DNA of 64,000 bases from Anaerostipes sp. (GTDB lineage Bacteria > Bacillota > Clostridia > Lachnospirales > Lachnospiraceae), in the NCBI GenBank assembly GCA_028704435.1, contig JAQWFL010000016.1:1-64000 (forward strand), in the 5' to 3' direction. Positions 1 through 7,452 of this stretch are shown here, piece after piece. A program made the translations under genes and the position numbers. A model generated the notes under the pieces. That model was not told the DNA's origin. It did not search any database and saw only the letters and a list, made by a program, of their open reading frames with translations. How positions within the stretch are numbered: the stretch's first letter is position 1; every line of letters starts with the position of its first letter.

Positions 1-51
1 ACCTACGAGGAGGTTATGAGTTACCTATCGTCAAAAGTAAAGAAAGAATAG
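1..51 (+). CDS. C-terminal end of a CDS cut by the window edge
   Basis: Frame 1 is open from the first base and reads a 16-residue tail (TYEEVMSYLSSKVKKE) before TAG at 49-51. A hairpin follows a few bases later, as expected after a gene end. The tail is too short to identify the protein. The open frame could also be chance. Confidence 0.4.
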   Translation, partial: TYEEVMSYLSSKVKKE

Positions 52-56
52 TAAAA

Positions 57-91
57 GCGGGTTTGAGTCTCATAAGGAGATTCGAACCCGC
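57..91 (+). terminator. hairpin after the partial first gene
   Basis: GCGGGTTTGAGTCTC and GAGATTCGAACCCGC form a near-perfect 15-bp stem (two mismatches) with a short loop. It is followed by TAAAGTTTTG rather than a full T-run. It is probably a weak terminator. No tRNA could be folded here. Confidence 0.4.
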
Positions 92-322
92 TAAAGTTTT
101 GAGTGCGTAAATTTCAGGAAGTTAAGACTAAAATAGAGGATGCTTCTTTTTTCGCTTTTACGTCCAATCTGATTGTATTTTAAGGCTATTATGCCTATAA
201 AAGTAAATTTATTTGTTGGAAATTATACTGTAAGGGCATAGTGACCTTATACAAAATCGACAATAAAGCAATTTGACCGTACAATACAATTTACAGATTC
301 AGAACAGGAGGTGATCAAAGCG

Positions 323-682
323 ATGGGAGCTAATGAAGTAGATTATAAGAAAATCGGTCAAAGAATAAGAGAAAGTCGAAATAAGTATGGCTGGGCACAA
401 TCAGAGCTTGCTTATCGAACGAAGCTTACTCCTTCTCATATGAGCCACATTGAAACAGGACAGACAAAGTTGGCTTTGCCGACTATCGTTAAGATTGCCA
501 ATGCACTATCGGTTTCTGTGGATGAGTTGCTTTATGACAATTTGGAAGAGGTCAAACCAGTATATGATAAGAAAATAGCAGAGGAACTTTCAGATTGCAA
601 TGCTGCAGAGTTAGAGGCATTTTTTGAAATCATTCAGGCAACGAAGAAAGTGATTCGAAAAAACAATGTGAAGACTACTTAA
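323..682 (+). CDS. XRE-family HTH transcriptional regulator
   Basis: A protein of 119 residues. Residues about 8-65 form a Cro/CI-type HTH (IGQRIRESR, LTPSHMSHIETGQ, ALSVSVDELL). The acidic helical C-terminus may be used for dimerisation. The ORF track starts at GTG 311, but AGGAGGTGATC at 306-316 is an excellent ribosome site for ATG 323, which I chose. The upstream 240 bp contain an imperfect dyad, TGTAAGG-N9-CCTTATACA at 229-253, a possible autoregulatory operator. A terminator at 739-790 ends the gene. Target genes are unknown. The HTH call is firm. Confidence 0.85.
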   Translation: MGANEVDYKKIGQRIRESRNKYGWAQSELAYRTKLTPSHMSHIETGQTKLALPTIVKIANALSVSVDELLYDNLEEVKPVYDKKIAEELSDCNAAELEAFFEIIQATKKVIRKNNVKTT

Positions 683-738
683 TGGAGTGGTTGCATCTGA
701 TATGATGGGAATTTAAATAAAACTTTAATAATGACATT

Positions 739-790
739 AGTCGCAATTCTGTTGGAGCCAGAGTGGGTTTCAACGTGTTGCGGCTATTTT
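739..790 (+). terminator. rho-independent terminator after the XRE gene
   Basis: AGTCGCAA and TTGCGGCT pair around an inner GTTG/CAAC stem and are followed by ATTTTTAT. It separates the XRE gene from the SARP-like regulator. Confidence 0.6.
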
Positions 791-826
791 TATGTATAAA
801 TGAATTGATAGGAGTGAATACAACAT

Positions 827-2167
827 ATGAAGCAGATAGGTAAGAATAAAGTAACAGATTTTAATGAAATGGAAATACAGAATACAAAAGAACATGTGCA
901 GTACGCAGTTGACACAGAGCGAGCACTACATGAGTTGCAGAAGCATTTGGCATTATGCAAGACGCCAATGGAAGTTGCATTGAGTGTTATGGAGGCATTA
1001 ATTATTTTTTATGATGCAGAATGGTGTGGTATCTTGGATGCAGATGCTGATCTGGAGGTATGGACTTCTTACTGGTGGTATACAAAGGACGAAGGTGCTA
1101 TGGGAACTGCCCAGTATAATGAACTGGAAGTGATGGACTATTATGAAAGATGGATTAAACGATTCAAAGCTCATCAGCCAATGGTTGTAACAGATATTGA
1201 AGATATAAAAGAGGCTTATCCTCAAGAATATGAACAATATCAACAGCGAAATGTAAAAGCAATCATTGCCGTTCCCTTTTGGATGCGATCTACAGGATTT
1301 GTGTCTGTGAAGAATCCAAAGCGATATAAAACCCAGACTGGATTTATCCGCTTATTGACCTATGCGATAGTGAGTTCACTAAACGAACATCGCATGACAG
1401 AGACATCGAAACATTCACTCGTATCTCCAAGGATTGCAAGTGAGAAAGATGTGTACATCAGTCTGTTCGGAGAACTTAAAATTACAACAGCAAATGGAAT
1501 TTTAACAGAGAAAGAATTAAAATCTCCAAAGATTTGTCGATTACTTGTTTATTTGCTAATCACAAAGAAGGCAGCAACTTCCCCAAGAGAGATTGCTGAT
1601 GCAATCTGGCCAGAAGAAGAGAGTGATACACCGGGAAAGAATTTGAAAAGTTTAGTCTATCGCTTTCAGCAGGCGTTTTCTCTTATATCGGAGTATAGAC
1701 TGATAGAATCAACGGTTAATGGCTATCAGATTAATCCTAAATTAAACATTATGACAGATATACAGTTATTCGATTCAAAATGGGATTTGGCTGTATCAAC
1801 ATCGTTAGTGGAAGATAAGGAAGAACATTTAAAGAAAATGGTGGATTTATATGAAGGAGATATTCTCCAATCGGCAAGTGGGGAACATTGGCTAATGCCA
1901 ATATTGGTAAATTATCAGTATCGTTATGTTGGTGCAGTAAATGAATTGATTAAGGCACTATATGAAAAGAAGTACTGTCATCATATCCACACGTATGCAG
2001 CAAAACTTATCAGTATCATCCCTCATAGCATTGATGGTTATTACTGGCTTATACATACAATGAATTTGCAAGGACATACAGAAATGGCACGTACAGAATT
2101 TCGAATGGCAGAAACACATTTAACAGAAGACGAATACGAAGAACTGAAGAAGAGACTTTCTGCATAA
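827..2167 (+). CDS. GAF + SARP/BTAD-type transcriptional regulator
   Basis: A 446-residue regulator. Residues about 25-190 look like a GAF-type sensor domain (WCGILDADADLEVW, IIAVPFW). Residues about 208-300 fit an OmpR-type winged helix (LFGELKITTANG, ISPREIADAIWPEE-like segment, KNLKSLVYRFQQ). Residues about 310-446 are a helical BTAD-like domain (LYEGDIL, YYWLIHTMNLQGH). This order is that of SARP-family activators, which bind heptameric direct repeats spaced 11 bp. Such repeats lie immediately downstream at 2189-2285, ahead of gene 2384. I infer that it senses a small molecule and activates 2384. GGAG lies 12 nt before the ATG, a little far. Confidence 0.75.
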   Translation: MKQIGKNKVTDFNEMEIQNTKEHVQYAVDTERALHELQKHLALCKTPMEVALSVMEALIIFYDAEWCGILDADADLEVWTSYWWYTKDEGAMGTAQYNELEVMDYYERWIKRFKAHQPMVVTDIEDIKEAYPQEYEQYQQRNVKAIIAVPFWMRSTGFVSVKNPKRYKTQTGFIRLLTYAIVSSLNEHRMTETSKHSLVSPRIASEKDVYISLFGELKITTANGILTEKELKSPKICRLLVYLLITKKAATSPREIADAIWPEEESDTPGKNLKSLVYRFQQAFSLISEYRLIESTVNGYQINPKLNIMTDIQLFDSKWDLAVSTSLVEDKEEHLKKMVDLYEGDILQSASGEHWLMPILVNYQYRYVGAVNELIKALYEKKYCHHIHTYAAKLISIIPHSIDGYYWLIHTMNLQGHTEMARTEFRMAETHLTEDEYEELKKRLSA

Positions 2168-2188
2168 TAATTGGGTGAAAGTGTATTA

Positions 2189-2296
2189 TAACACCAAGAA
2201 ATTACATTTATAACACTTCCGAAACACCTGAATTTGCTTATATCACTTTCATAACACCGGCATAACACCATCTGTAACACCGTCATAGTATATATT
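2189..2296 (+). promoter_or_regulatory. 11-bp-phased TAACACC direct-repeat array with -10 box
   Basis: Heptamers start at 2189 TAACACC, 2211 TAACACT, 2222 AAACACC, 2241 TATCACT, 2252 TAACACC, 2263 TAACACC and 2275 TAACACC. The steps are 22, 11, 19, 11, 11 and 12 bp. A degenerate ATTACA sits at the missing 2200 position. A TATATT -10 box starts at 2291, nine bases after the last repeat, and there is no good -35 box. This is the geometry of SARP-activated promoters, where repeats replace the -35. It lies between the SARP-like gene and gene 2384. Confidence 0.75.
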
Positions 2297-2383
2297 TTCT
2301 CAAGTAGAATTTTAATCTTTCATTTTTAGAGGCTATGAAACGATTGGTTCTGCAAAAAATAAGTGAACTAAACGGAGGGAATT

Positions 2384-2935
2384 ATGACAGAGAAAGCGTA
2401 TGCTATCAAATCATTTCAGGAAGTGGATGCACGGATGGTGTTGCAAACAGAGGAAGAACTGGATCGACACTTTAAGGATATGAAGCAATTATTAAAGCAT
2501 TATAGTAAGCTTCTTGATGTGAATAAAGCAACGATGCAAGAGTTAGAAGAAGAATGTATGGAGAGTATTAGGGAAGATATGAATTATGCTCTACAATATT
2601 TGAATCAGTATGATTATAGAGTTAATGTTGGATACCTTAAGGGAGAAATACATACGTTTATGGCAATCCACGGTTTGGCGGAGATGATTCATAGGGCATT
2701 GATTTTGATGAGGTATTTTACACCGAAAGGAACATTACATAGTGATATTCTAAAGAGCTGTTATTGCGGTTCTGAGAAGAAAGAACATTTTGATGTACTG
2801 GCAGAACTGGGAATCAGCAGAAGTCTGTTTTATAAAGAGAAGAAGCAGGCACTTAGATTGTTGGGATATTTCTTTTATGAGATTGTTGTTCCACAAGCGA
2901 GAAATAAGAGATTTGCCTGTGCTTTTAAACGATAA
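2384..2935 (+). CDS. ArpU/sigma-like HTH protein, paralogue of 7453-8013
   Basis: A 183-residue, mostly helical protein. The N-terminal 70 residues are charged and probably coiled coil. The C-terminal 50 residues (LGISRSLFYKEKKQALRLLGYFF) look like a sigma-region-4/ArpU-type HTH of the kind that activates phage late genes. It is collinear with the protein at 7453-8013, sharing blocks such as YALQYLNQYDYR, YTPKG/FTPKG and ELGISRSLFYKEKKQALR. It is preceded by the TAACACC array and by GGAGG seven bases before the ATG. A strong terminator follows. I infer a transcription factor; the target is unknown. Confidence 0.6.
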   Translation: MTEKAYAIKSFQEVDARMVLQTEEELDRHFKDMKQLLKHYSKLLDVNKATMQELEEECMESIREDMNYALQYLNQYDYRVNVGYLKGEIHTFMAIHGLAEMIHRALILMRYFTPKGTLHSDILKSCYCGSEKKEHFDVLAELGISRSLFYKEKKQALRLLGYFFYEIVVPQARNKRFACAFKR

Positions 2936-2952
2936 AAATGAAATGAAAAAAT

Positions 2953-2999
2953 GAGACATCATCCATAATCAAAATCAGGGATGATTGTCTCGTTTTTTT
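2953..2999 (+). terminator. rho-independent terminator
   Basis: GAGACATCATCC and GGATGATTGTCTC form a 12-13 bp stem followed by GTTTTTTTA. It ends gene 2384 and lies just before the convergent end of the S24 repressor gene. Confidence 0.9.
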
Positions 3000-3009
3000 A
3001 TTCCATATG

Positions 3010-3708
3010 TTATCCGACCACTTTTCCAAAGATTTTGAAATCTGATTCTTCAGGAATTGCAATAGGGGCATAGTTGGTGTTCAATGAGATCAGGAAGATA
3101 CCTTCGGCGCTCTGTTCAAATTTTTTACAGTATGCCTGCCCATCATAATAGAAGATACCAATCTCACCATTTTCTAAGGTATTCTGTTGATGAATCCAGA
3201 TAGTCTGACCATTCACAAATTGAGGTTCCATACTATCTCCACTGATTCTTACTCCGAAATCTGCATACCTAGATACTTCATGTCCGACTTCAATCTCACG
3301 GAAGTAATCAGAATCCAAAAACTGACCAGTACCAGCAGATACCGGTAAATCATATAATTTAATCGTCCTGTGAAATGGAATGATTTCTGCGGTTTCACGC
3401 ACATATAATCCACTTCGTACTAATAAATCCATATATTCATCAGCTTTGTTCTGTCCATCGTCATTTAGTTTTGAATATAGAGTGTTATCACCGGATATAT
3501 GGAAAGTAGAATTAATATTATTGATGTCTAGTATTTCACAGAGAGCAAAGAACTGAAGCACGTTTGGGAGATTAACATCCTTTTCCCATTTGCTGATAAT
3601 ATATGGTTTTGCATCGTAGCCTTTTCCTGTCAACATTTCTGCAACATCGCCCTGGGATAGATGCTTTTCTTTTCTTTTCTGGGCAAGAATCGGTCCAAAT
3701 GTATTCAT
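3010..3708 (-). CDS. LexA-like repressor: XRE HTH + S24 peptidase
   Basis: A 232-residue protein. An N-terminal XRE domain (residues 1-70) is joined to a C-terminal S24 signal-peptidase-like domain. That domain has the serine motif SGDSMEP and the lysine segment EIGIFYYDGQAYCKK; a small-residue (SAGTG) segment before it is a plausible autocleavage site. Such repressors cleave themselves with RecA after DNA damage. I chose ATG 3708 because GGGAGGT precedes it; the track's GTG start overlaps that ribosome site. It faces away from the Y-family polymerase, and the two were close neighbours before the IS66 insertion. I infer that it represses the polymerase cassette. Confidence 0.9.
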   Translation of the reverse strand: MNTFGPILAQKRKEKHLSQGDVAEMLTGKGYDAKPYIISKWEKDVNLPNVLQFFALCEILDINNINSTFHISGDNTLYSKLNDDGQNKADEYMDLLVRSGLYVRETAEIIPFHRTIKLYDLPVSAGTGQFLDSDYFREIEVGHEVSRYADFGVRISGDSMEPQFVNGQTIWIHQQNTLENGEIGIFYYDGQAYCKKFEQSAEGIFLISLNTNYAPIAIPEESDFKIFGKVVG

Positions 3709-3744
3709 ACGACCTCCCACAATGATTATTTCTATAAGATATGT

Positions 3745-3752
3745 CTTTATTC
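3745..3752. repeat. 8-bp target-site duplication of the IS66 element (left)
   Basis: CTTTATTC directly abuts the left inverted repeat and recurs exactly at 5550-5557 beside the right inverted repeat. Eight base pairs is the duplication length expected for the IS66 family. Confidence 0.95.
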
Positions 3753-3771
3753 GTAACTGTTCAGTACCCCA

Positions 3772-5220
3772 TTAGTCAAAAGTGATTTCTGGGGTACCTG
3801 CTATTGCATTTTGAATTGCTTTGTAAGCATTAATTCCATGCTTTTTTGCAGTTCCTACGTAGGACATAATTGTTAAGTATTCCTGTGCTCCCTCCATACT
3901 ACGGAAGCAACCAGATACCTTGTTTTTCACCTTTATCATTCTGATATCTCGTTCTGCCTGGTTATTATCAAATGGTACACAGAGATTTTTTATAAATAGA
4001 CAGACTGATTCCTTGTAATTATCCAGCCTGTTGATTAAGCATAATACTTTTCCTTTTTTCTTTTTGCCACGTTTTTTTGGGGTGGCTACAGGAAGAGGAT
4101 TTTCTTCATAAGCTTTAAGTATGATTTCATCATACTGTTTATCAAATTTATGAAGATGATAGTAGCTGAGTCCCGTTTTCTCCTCTTCGAAAGCCTTATC
4201 ACGAACTTTTTTCATTGATAAGAGGAGTTTTTTGAACTCTGTCGCCCAGGTCTGCTCTGGATGATTCTGCTCTACTCCATTCAGTTCACGTAGAAGGTGT
4301 GCGCTACAGACTGCATGTGCAAGATTTTCATACTTCCAGTAAGAACTCCAGCAATCATGTACAGTAATTCCATGGTAAAAGGGAAGTATCTTTGCTTCAT
4401 CCATACCTTCCTTGCCACGTTTTTTACTTATGGACAGATGGGTGAAATCAGTATTAGAAGCATTATGGACCCAGATGGTTTTCCCATCTACACGAGTACC
4501 TGTTTCATCACAATGGATTAGCTCAAGGTTAAGCATCTGCTGGCGAATCCATTCCATTGTTCCAGTCAGGGAACTTGCGCAGCGTGATACCATGTTGCTA
4601 ATGGTTCCGGTTGCAAGCGGGATGTTGAATACACTGCCTAGTATCTCATGTGTACGATTGACACTGACAGCACCAACAGTAGTAAATGCAACAACAAGAG
4701 CATTCAGATTAGGACCATACTGGACTGTAGCCTTCACATGTTTTGGAAAACTGCCTTGCTTTTTTCCACCATGGAGAGGGCAATCGACTACAACAACCTG
4801 TTCATGTGCTACTACGTTAACATCAACAACAGCATCTATTACATGACGCGTCTCTTTAATACAAGCATGTTCAAGGCATGTATCGTGATAAGGGCAAGAT
4901 TCACATTCCAGAGCCATATGTTTCTCGACCTGATTTGGATTAGCAATAACTGATAGATTGGTTCCCTTATGTCCAGCTTGACCGCCCTGCTTTTTACCAG
5001 TAGTCTGGCGTAGACTTTGATTCTTGTTAACTGGTGGTTTTTTAAGACCGTCACTTGAAGGCGGTTTGGAACTGTTCTTGGAATTCATTTTGAGCTGCTC
5101 TTGCAGTTTTTTGATGGTCTGATTTAGTTCCTTCACAGTGGAAGTCAACTGCGAAATTTGTTCGGTCATAGAAGCGTTTTGCTCCATAAGATATTTGACA
5201 TAATCCTCTGTGATTGGCAT
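3772..5220 (-). CDS. IS66-family transposase (TnpC type)
   Basis: A full-length protein of 482 residues. The N-terminal coiled coil (about 1-45) leads to the family signature NSSKPPSSDG. A Cys-rich zinc-finger-like segment (CESCPYHDTCLEHAC) follows near 105-120. The DDE core shows IHCDETGTRVDG, a later VHDCWSSYWKY and the C-terminal NNQAERDIRM. It catalyses movement of the surrounding element. No frameshift is seen, so it should be functional. The ATG is preceded by AAGGTGG. Confidence 0.97.
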   Translation of the reverse strand: MPITEDYVKYLMEQNASMTEQISQLTSTVKELNQTIKKLQEQLKMNSKNSSKPPSSDGLKKPPVNKNQSLRQTTGKKQGGQAGHKGTNLSVIANPNQVEKHMALECESCPYHDTCLEHACIKETRHVIDAVVDVNVVAHEQVVVVDCPLHGGKKQGSFPKHVKATVQYGPNLNALVVAFTTVGAVSVNRTHEILGSVFNIPLATGTISNMVSRCASSLTGTMEWIRQQMLNLELIHCDETGTRVDGKTIWVHNASNTDFTHLSISKKRGKEGMDEAKILPFYHGITVHDCWSSYWKYENLAHAVCSAHLLRELNGVEQNHPEQTWATEFKKLLLSMKKVRDKAFEEEKTGLSYYHLHKFDKQYDEIILKAYEENPLPVATPKKRGKKKKGKVLCLINRLDNYKESVCLFIKNLCVPFDNNQAERDIRMIKVKNKVSGCFRSMEGAQEYLTIMSYVGTAKKHGINAYKAIQNAIAGTPEITFD

Positions 5221-5305
5221 TCAAACCACCTTCTTTCCTTGATTTCTATAGTTATATTTTACCGGAAATCCAAGAAAAAAGCGAATCATTCAAAAGGAGC
5301 ATATA

Positions 5306-5449
5306 GTGAAAATGACGGTGGGTAACAGTATTCAAGTAATGATTAATGAGACTAAAAACATCCTGTTTTATGGAAGTAATCCACAATCGAAAGTTAAAAG
5401 GTGGAACTATACACCTTTGATTTTTCAATCAGATGGAAGTGGTGGATAA
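5306..5449 (+). CDS. possible small ORF in the right arm of the IS66 element
   Basis: GTG at 5306 (or ATG 5312) opens a frame of about 47 residues ending at TAA 5447-5449, divergent from the transposase. AAAGGAG is 7-8 bases before the GTG. The peptide (MTVGNSIQVMINETKNILFY at the start) has no family I recognise. It may be chance, or a decayed accessory ORF. The remaining right-arm DNA shows nothing else. Confidence 0.3.
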   Translation: MKMTVGNSIQVMINETKNILFYGSNPQSKVKRWNYTPLIFQSDGSGG

Positions 5450-5581
5450 CCTTTCTAAAAACCTAAAACTGGTGCTAAAACAGAAAAATTATTTTCTCTG
5501 TTTTGCACAAATATAGTACTTGTTAGATATTAGGGTACTGAACAGTTACCTTTATTCTATATGCAGTGGATAAAAAAGTCA

Positions 5582-5664
5582 AGTGTTTAAAAACAATAAA
5601 ATAGTGTTAAAAACGAAAATATAAATAGAAACACCTTGAAAAAGTGTTAAAGACGATATATAAT
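5582..5664 (+). promoter_or_regulatory. promoter and repeated operator of the Y-polymerase cassette
   Basis: TTGAAA at 5636-5641 and TATAAT at 5659-5664 are separated by 17 bp, a near-ideal sigma-A promoter. The direct repeat AGTGTTAAAGACGA fills the spacer at 5643-5656. Sister copies lie at 5603 (AGTGTTAAAAACGA) and 5582 (AGTGTTTAAAAACA), 21 and 40 bp apart. An AAACACC half-site is at 5629. A protein bound to the spacer copy would block RNA polymerase. The S24 repressor is the likeliest ligand. AGTGTTA is also the complement of the TAACACT heptamer found at 2211. Confidence 0.75.
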
Positions 5665-5709
5665 AACCGTACACACGATAAGAACAAATGTTTGGAAAGG
5701 GGGAGAAAG

Positions 5710-6957
5710 ATGGATAGAGTGATTTTACATTCAGACTGTAATTGTTTCTATGCAAGTGTTGAAATGCTGCATCATCCAGAACTTGTAGGAAAGCCTGTTG
5801 CTGTAGGTGGTGACCCAGAAGCACGGCATGGAATCGTCCTGACTGCAAATTATATAGCAAAACGACAAGGTGTAAAAACTGGGATGGCATTATGGCAGGC
5901 GAAGCAACAATGTCCGGAGATTGTCTTTCTTCCTCCGAGGATGGATTTATATATCCGATTTTCCAACATGGCTCATGAAATCTATGCAGATTATACGGAC
6001 AAGCAGGAACCATTTGGCATTGATGAGTGCTGGCTGGATTGTACAGAGAGTGCATCATTAAAAGGCGATGGTATGAAGATTGCCCGTGAGATTAGCGATA
6101 GGATAAAATATGAGCTTGGCATTACGGTAAGTATAGGCGTGTCATGGAATAAGATTTTTGCAAAACTAGGTTCTGATTATAAGAAACCAGATGCCATTAC
6201 TTTATTGGACCGTAAGAATTATAAAGAGATTGTGTGGGCACTTCCAGTATCAGATTTGCTGTATGTGGGGCGAAAAACAAAACCGAAATTGCAGAAGATG
6301 GGAATTCATACAATAGGAGATCTGGCTACTTTCCCTTCCAGTATCCTACAGAGTCACCTTGGCAAAATGGGGCTTATCCTCCACGATTTTGCTAATGGGT
6401 ATGATAGCGCTCCTGTAAATAAGGAAGATTATGCAGCTCCTGTTAAATCTATAGGAAACAGCACAACAACATACAGAGATTTAGTGAACGATCAGGATGT
6501 GAAGATTATATTTATGGCACTGGCAGAAAGCGTTTCAGCAAGACTCCGTGACAATGGATTTCTTTGCAATGTAGTAGAGATAACGGTTCGTGACAATGAA
6601 CTGTATCATTTCTCAAAACAGCAAAAACTTTCTCAGGCAACTAATATTACAAGTGAAATTGTAGAAGCTGCATGGAGTCTTTTCAAGGAATCCTACCGAT
6701 GGCAAAAGCCGATTAGGAGTCTTGGCATTCGAGGTGCTGACTTGGTATTGGATGATATTCCAGTACAGCTTGATTTATTCATGAATCAGGAACGCCGTGA
6801 GAAGCAGGAAAAAATTGATAAGGCAGTTGATGAGATACGGAGAAGATTTGGTTATTACAGCATTCAAAGGGCATTTGTATATCAGGACAAAATACTTGCA
6901 AAACTGGATGCAAAGAAGGACCATACTGTGCATCCGCATGGCTTCTTCCACGGATAA
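5710..6957 (+). CDS. Y-family DNA polymerase (UmuC/UvrX-like)
   Basis: A translesion polymerase of 415 residues. The palm motifs are intact: MDRVILHSDCNCFYASVE at the N-terminus with the first catalytic Asp, and FGIDECWLD with the second Asp/Glu pair near residue 100. The fingers/thumb (VSIGVSWNKIFAKLGSD, IGDLATFP) and the little-finger region follow. A C-terminal QLDLF motif (near residue 355) matches a clamp-binding peptide. The track starts at GTG 5644 inside the promoter; ATG 5710 with GGGGGAG is the real start. First gene of a damage-inducible operon with 6974, 7201 and 7453. Confidence 0.93.
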   Translation: MDRVILHSDCNCFYASVEMLHHPELVGKPVAVGGDPEARHGIVLTANYIAKRQGVKTGMALWQAKQQCPEIVFLPPRMDLYIRFSNMAHEIYADYTDKQEPFGIDECWLDCTESASLKGDGMKIAREISDRIKYELGITVSIGVSWNKIFAKLGSDYKKPDAITLLDRKNYKEIVWALPVSDLLYVGRKTKPKLQKMGIHTIGDLATFPSSILQSHLGKMGLILHDFANGYDSAPVNKEDYAAPVKSIGNSTTTYRDLVNDQDVKIIFMALAESVSARLRDNGFLCNVVEITVRDNELYHFSKQQKLSQATNITSEIVEAAWSLFKESYRWQKPIRSLGIRGADLVLDDIPVQLDLFMNQERREKQEKIDKAVDEIRRRFGYYSIQRAFVYQDKILAKLDAKKDHTVHPHGFFHG

Positions 6958-6973
6958 GAAGGGAATGAATATA

Positions 6974-7204
6974 ATGAAAATGAAATTAACTAGAAAACAA
7001 CAGGAAGGTCTGATGTTTATCAGTGAGTTTACGCAGAGTCATGGTTATCCCCCGACAGTACGAGAATTACAAAAAGCGATGGGGTATCATTCAACTTCCT
7101 CTGCGTTTGAGATATTTAGAAATTTGGAGAAAAAAGGTGTGATACATCGTACACCAGGTTCTCCTAGAGCAATAGAGATTATTACAGAGGTGATGGTATC
7201 GTGA
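6974..7204 (+). CDS. stand-alone LexA-type DNA-binding domain
   Basis: A protein of 76 residues: the LexA winged-helix domain (LTRKQQEGLMFISEF, GYPPTVRELQKAMGYHSTSSAFEIFRNLEKKGVI, ending SPRAIEI) with no S24 peptidase. It cannot cleave itself, so it may be a constitutive competitor for LexA sites or need a partner. ATG 6974 is 10 nt after GAAGGG; ATG 6965 is too close. It lies 16 nt after the polymerase stop and overlaps the next gene by four bases, so it is translationally coupled. Confidence 0.8.
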   Translation: MKMKLTRKQQEGLMFISEFTQSHGYPPTVRELQKAMGYHSTSSAFEIFRNLEKKGVIHRTPGSPRAIEIITEVMVS

Positions 7205-7452
7205 CAAAGGTATATGTAGATGTAACGGTAAAAATGACAAAAGATGGGTTGATGCGTCCAGTGGAATTACTCTGGGAGGACGGTCAGAAATATACCATAG
7301 ATCAAGTGAAGAAAGTTGAGCGGTGCGCCAGTCGTAAAGCAGGTGGGGTAGGTATTCGATATACTTGTATTGTTGAGGGGCAGGAGAGCCATCTTTTTTT
7401 TGAAGTTGATAAATGGTTTGTAGAACGAAAAAGTGAGGTAGCGAATATATAG
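7201..7452 (+). CDS. small conserved protein of the Y-polymerase cassette
   Basis: A protein of 83 residues starting at GTG 7201, overlapping the previous stop (GTGA). It appears all-beta, with an ending typical of proteins next to UvrX-type polymerases in clostridia (IDQVKKVERCASRKAGGVGIRYTC, then LFFEVDKWFVE). The function is unknown. Position suggests a polymerase partner in the role that YolD plays in bacilli. Confidence 0.65.
   Translation: MTKVYVDVTVKMTKDGLMRPVELLWEDGQKYTIDQVKKVERCASRKAGGVGIRYTCIVEGQESHLFFEVDKWFVERKSEVANI

Larger units (their letters stand above)
3753..5549 (-). mobile_element. IS66-family insertion sequence, complete
   Basis: An element of 1797 bp. Its ends are inverted repeats: GTAACTGTTCAGTACCC on the left and its complement GGGTACTGAACAGTTAC on the right, flanked by CTTTATTC on both sides. 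It carries only a TnpC-type transposase and no tnpA or tnpB, as in the ISBst12 subgroup. About 320 bp of non-transposase DNA lie at the right end. It sits between the S24 repressor and the polymerase gene. The perfect duplication suggests a recent insertion. Confidence 0.95.

Noticed and set aside
3753-5549. Plus-strand ORFs 4297-4521, 4412-4846 and 4648-4953
   Set aside because: They are antisense shadows of the full-length IS66 transposase, with no ribosome sites and no recognisable families.
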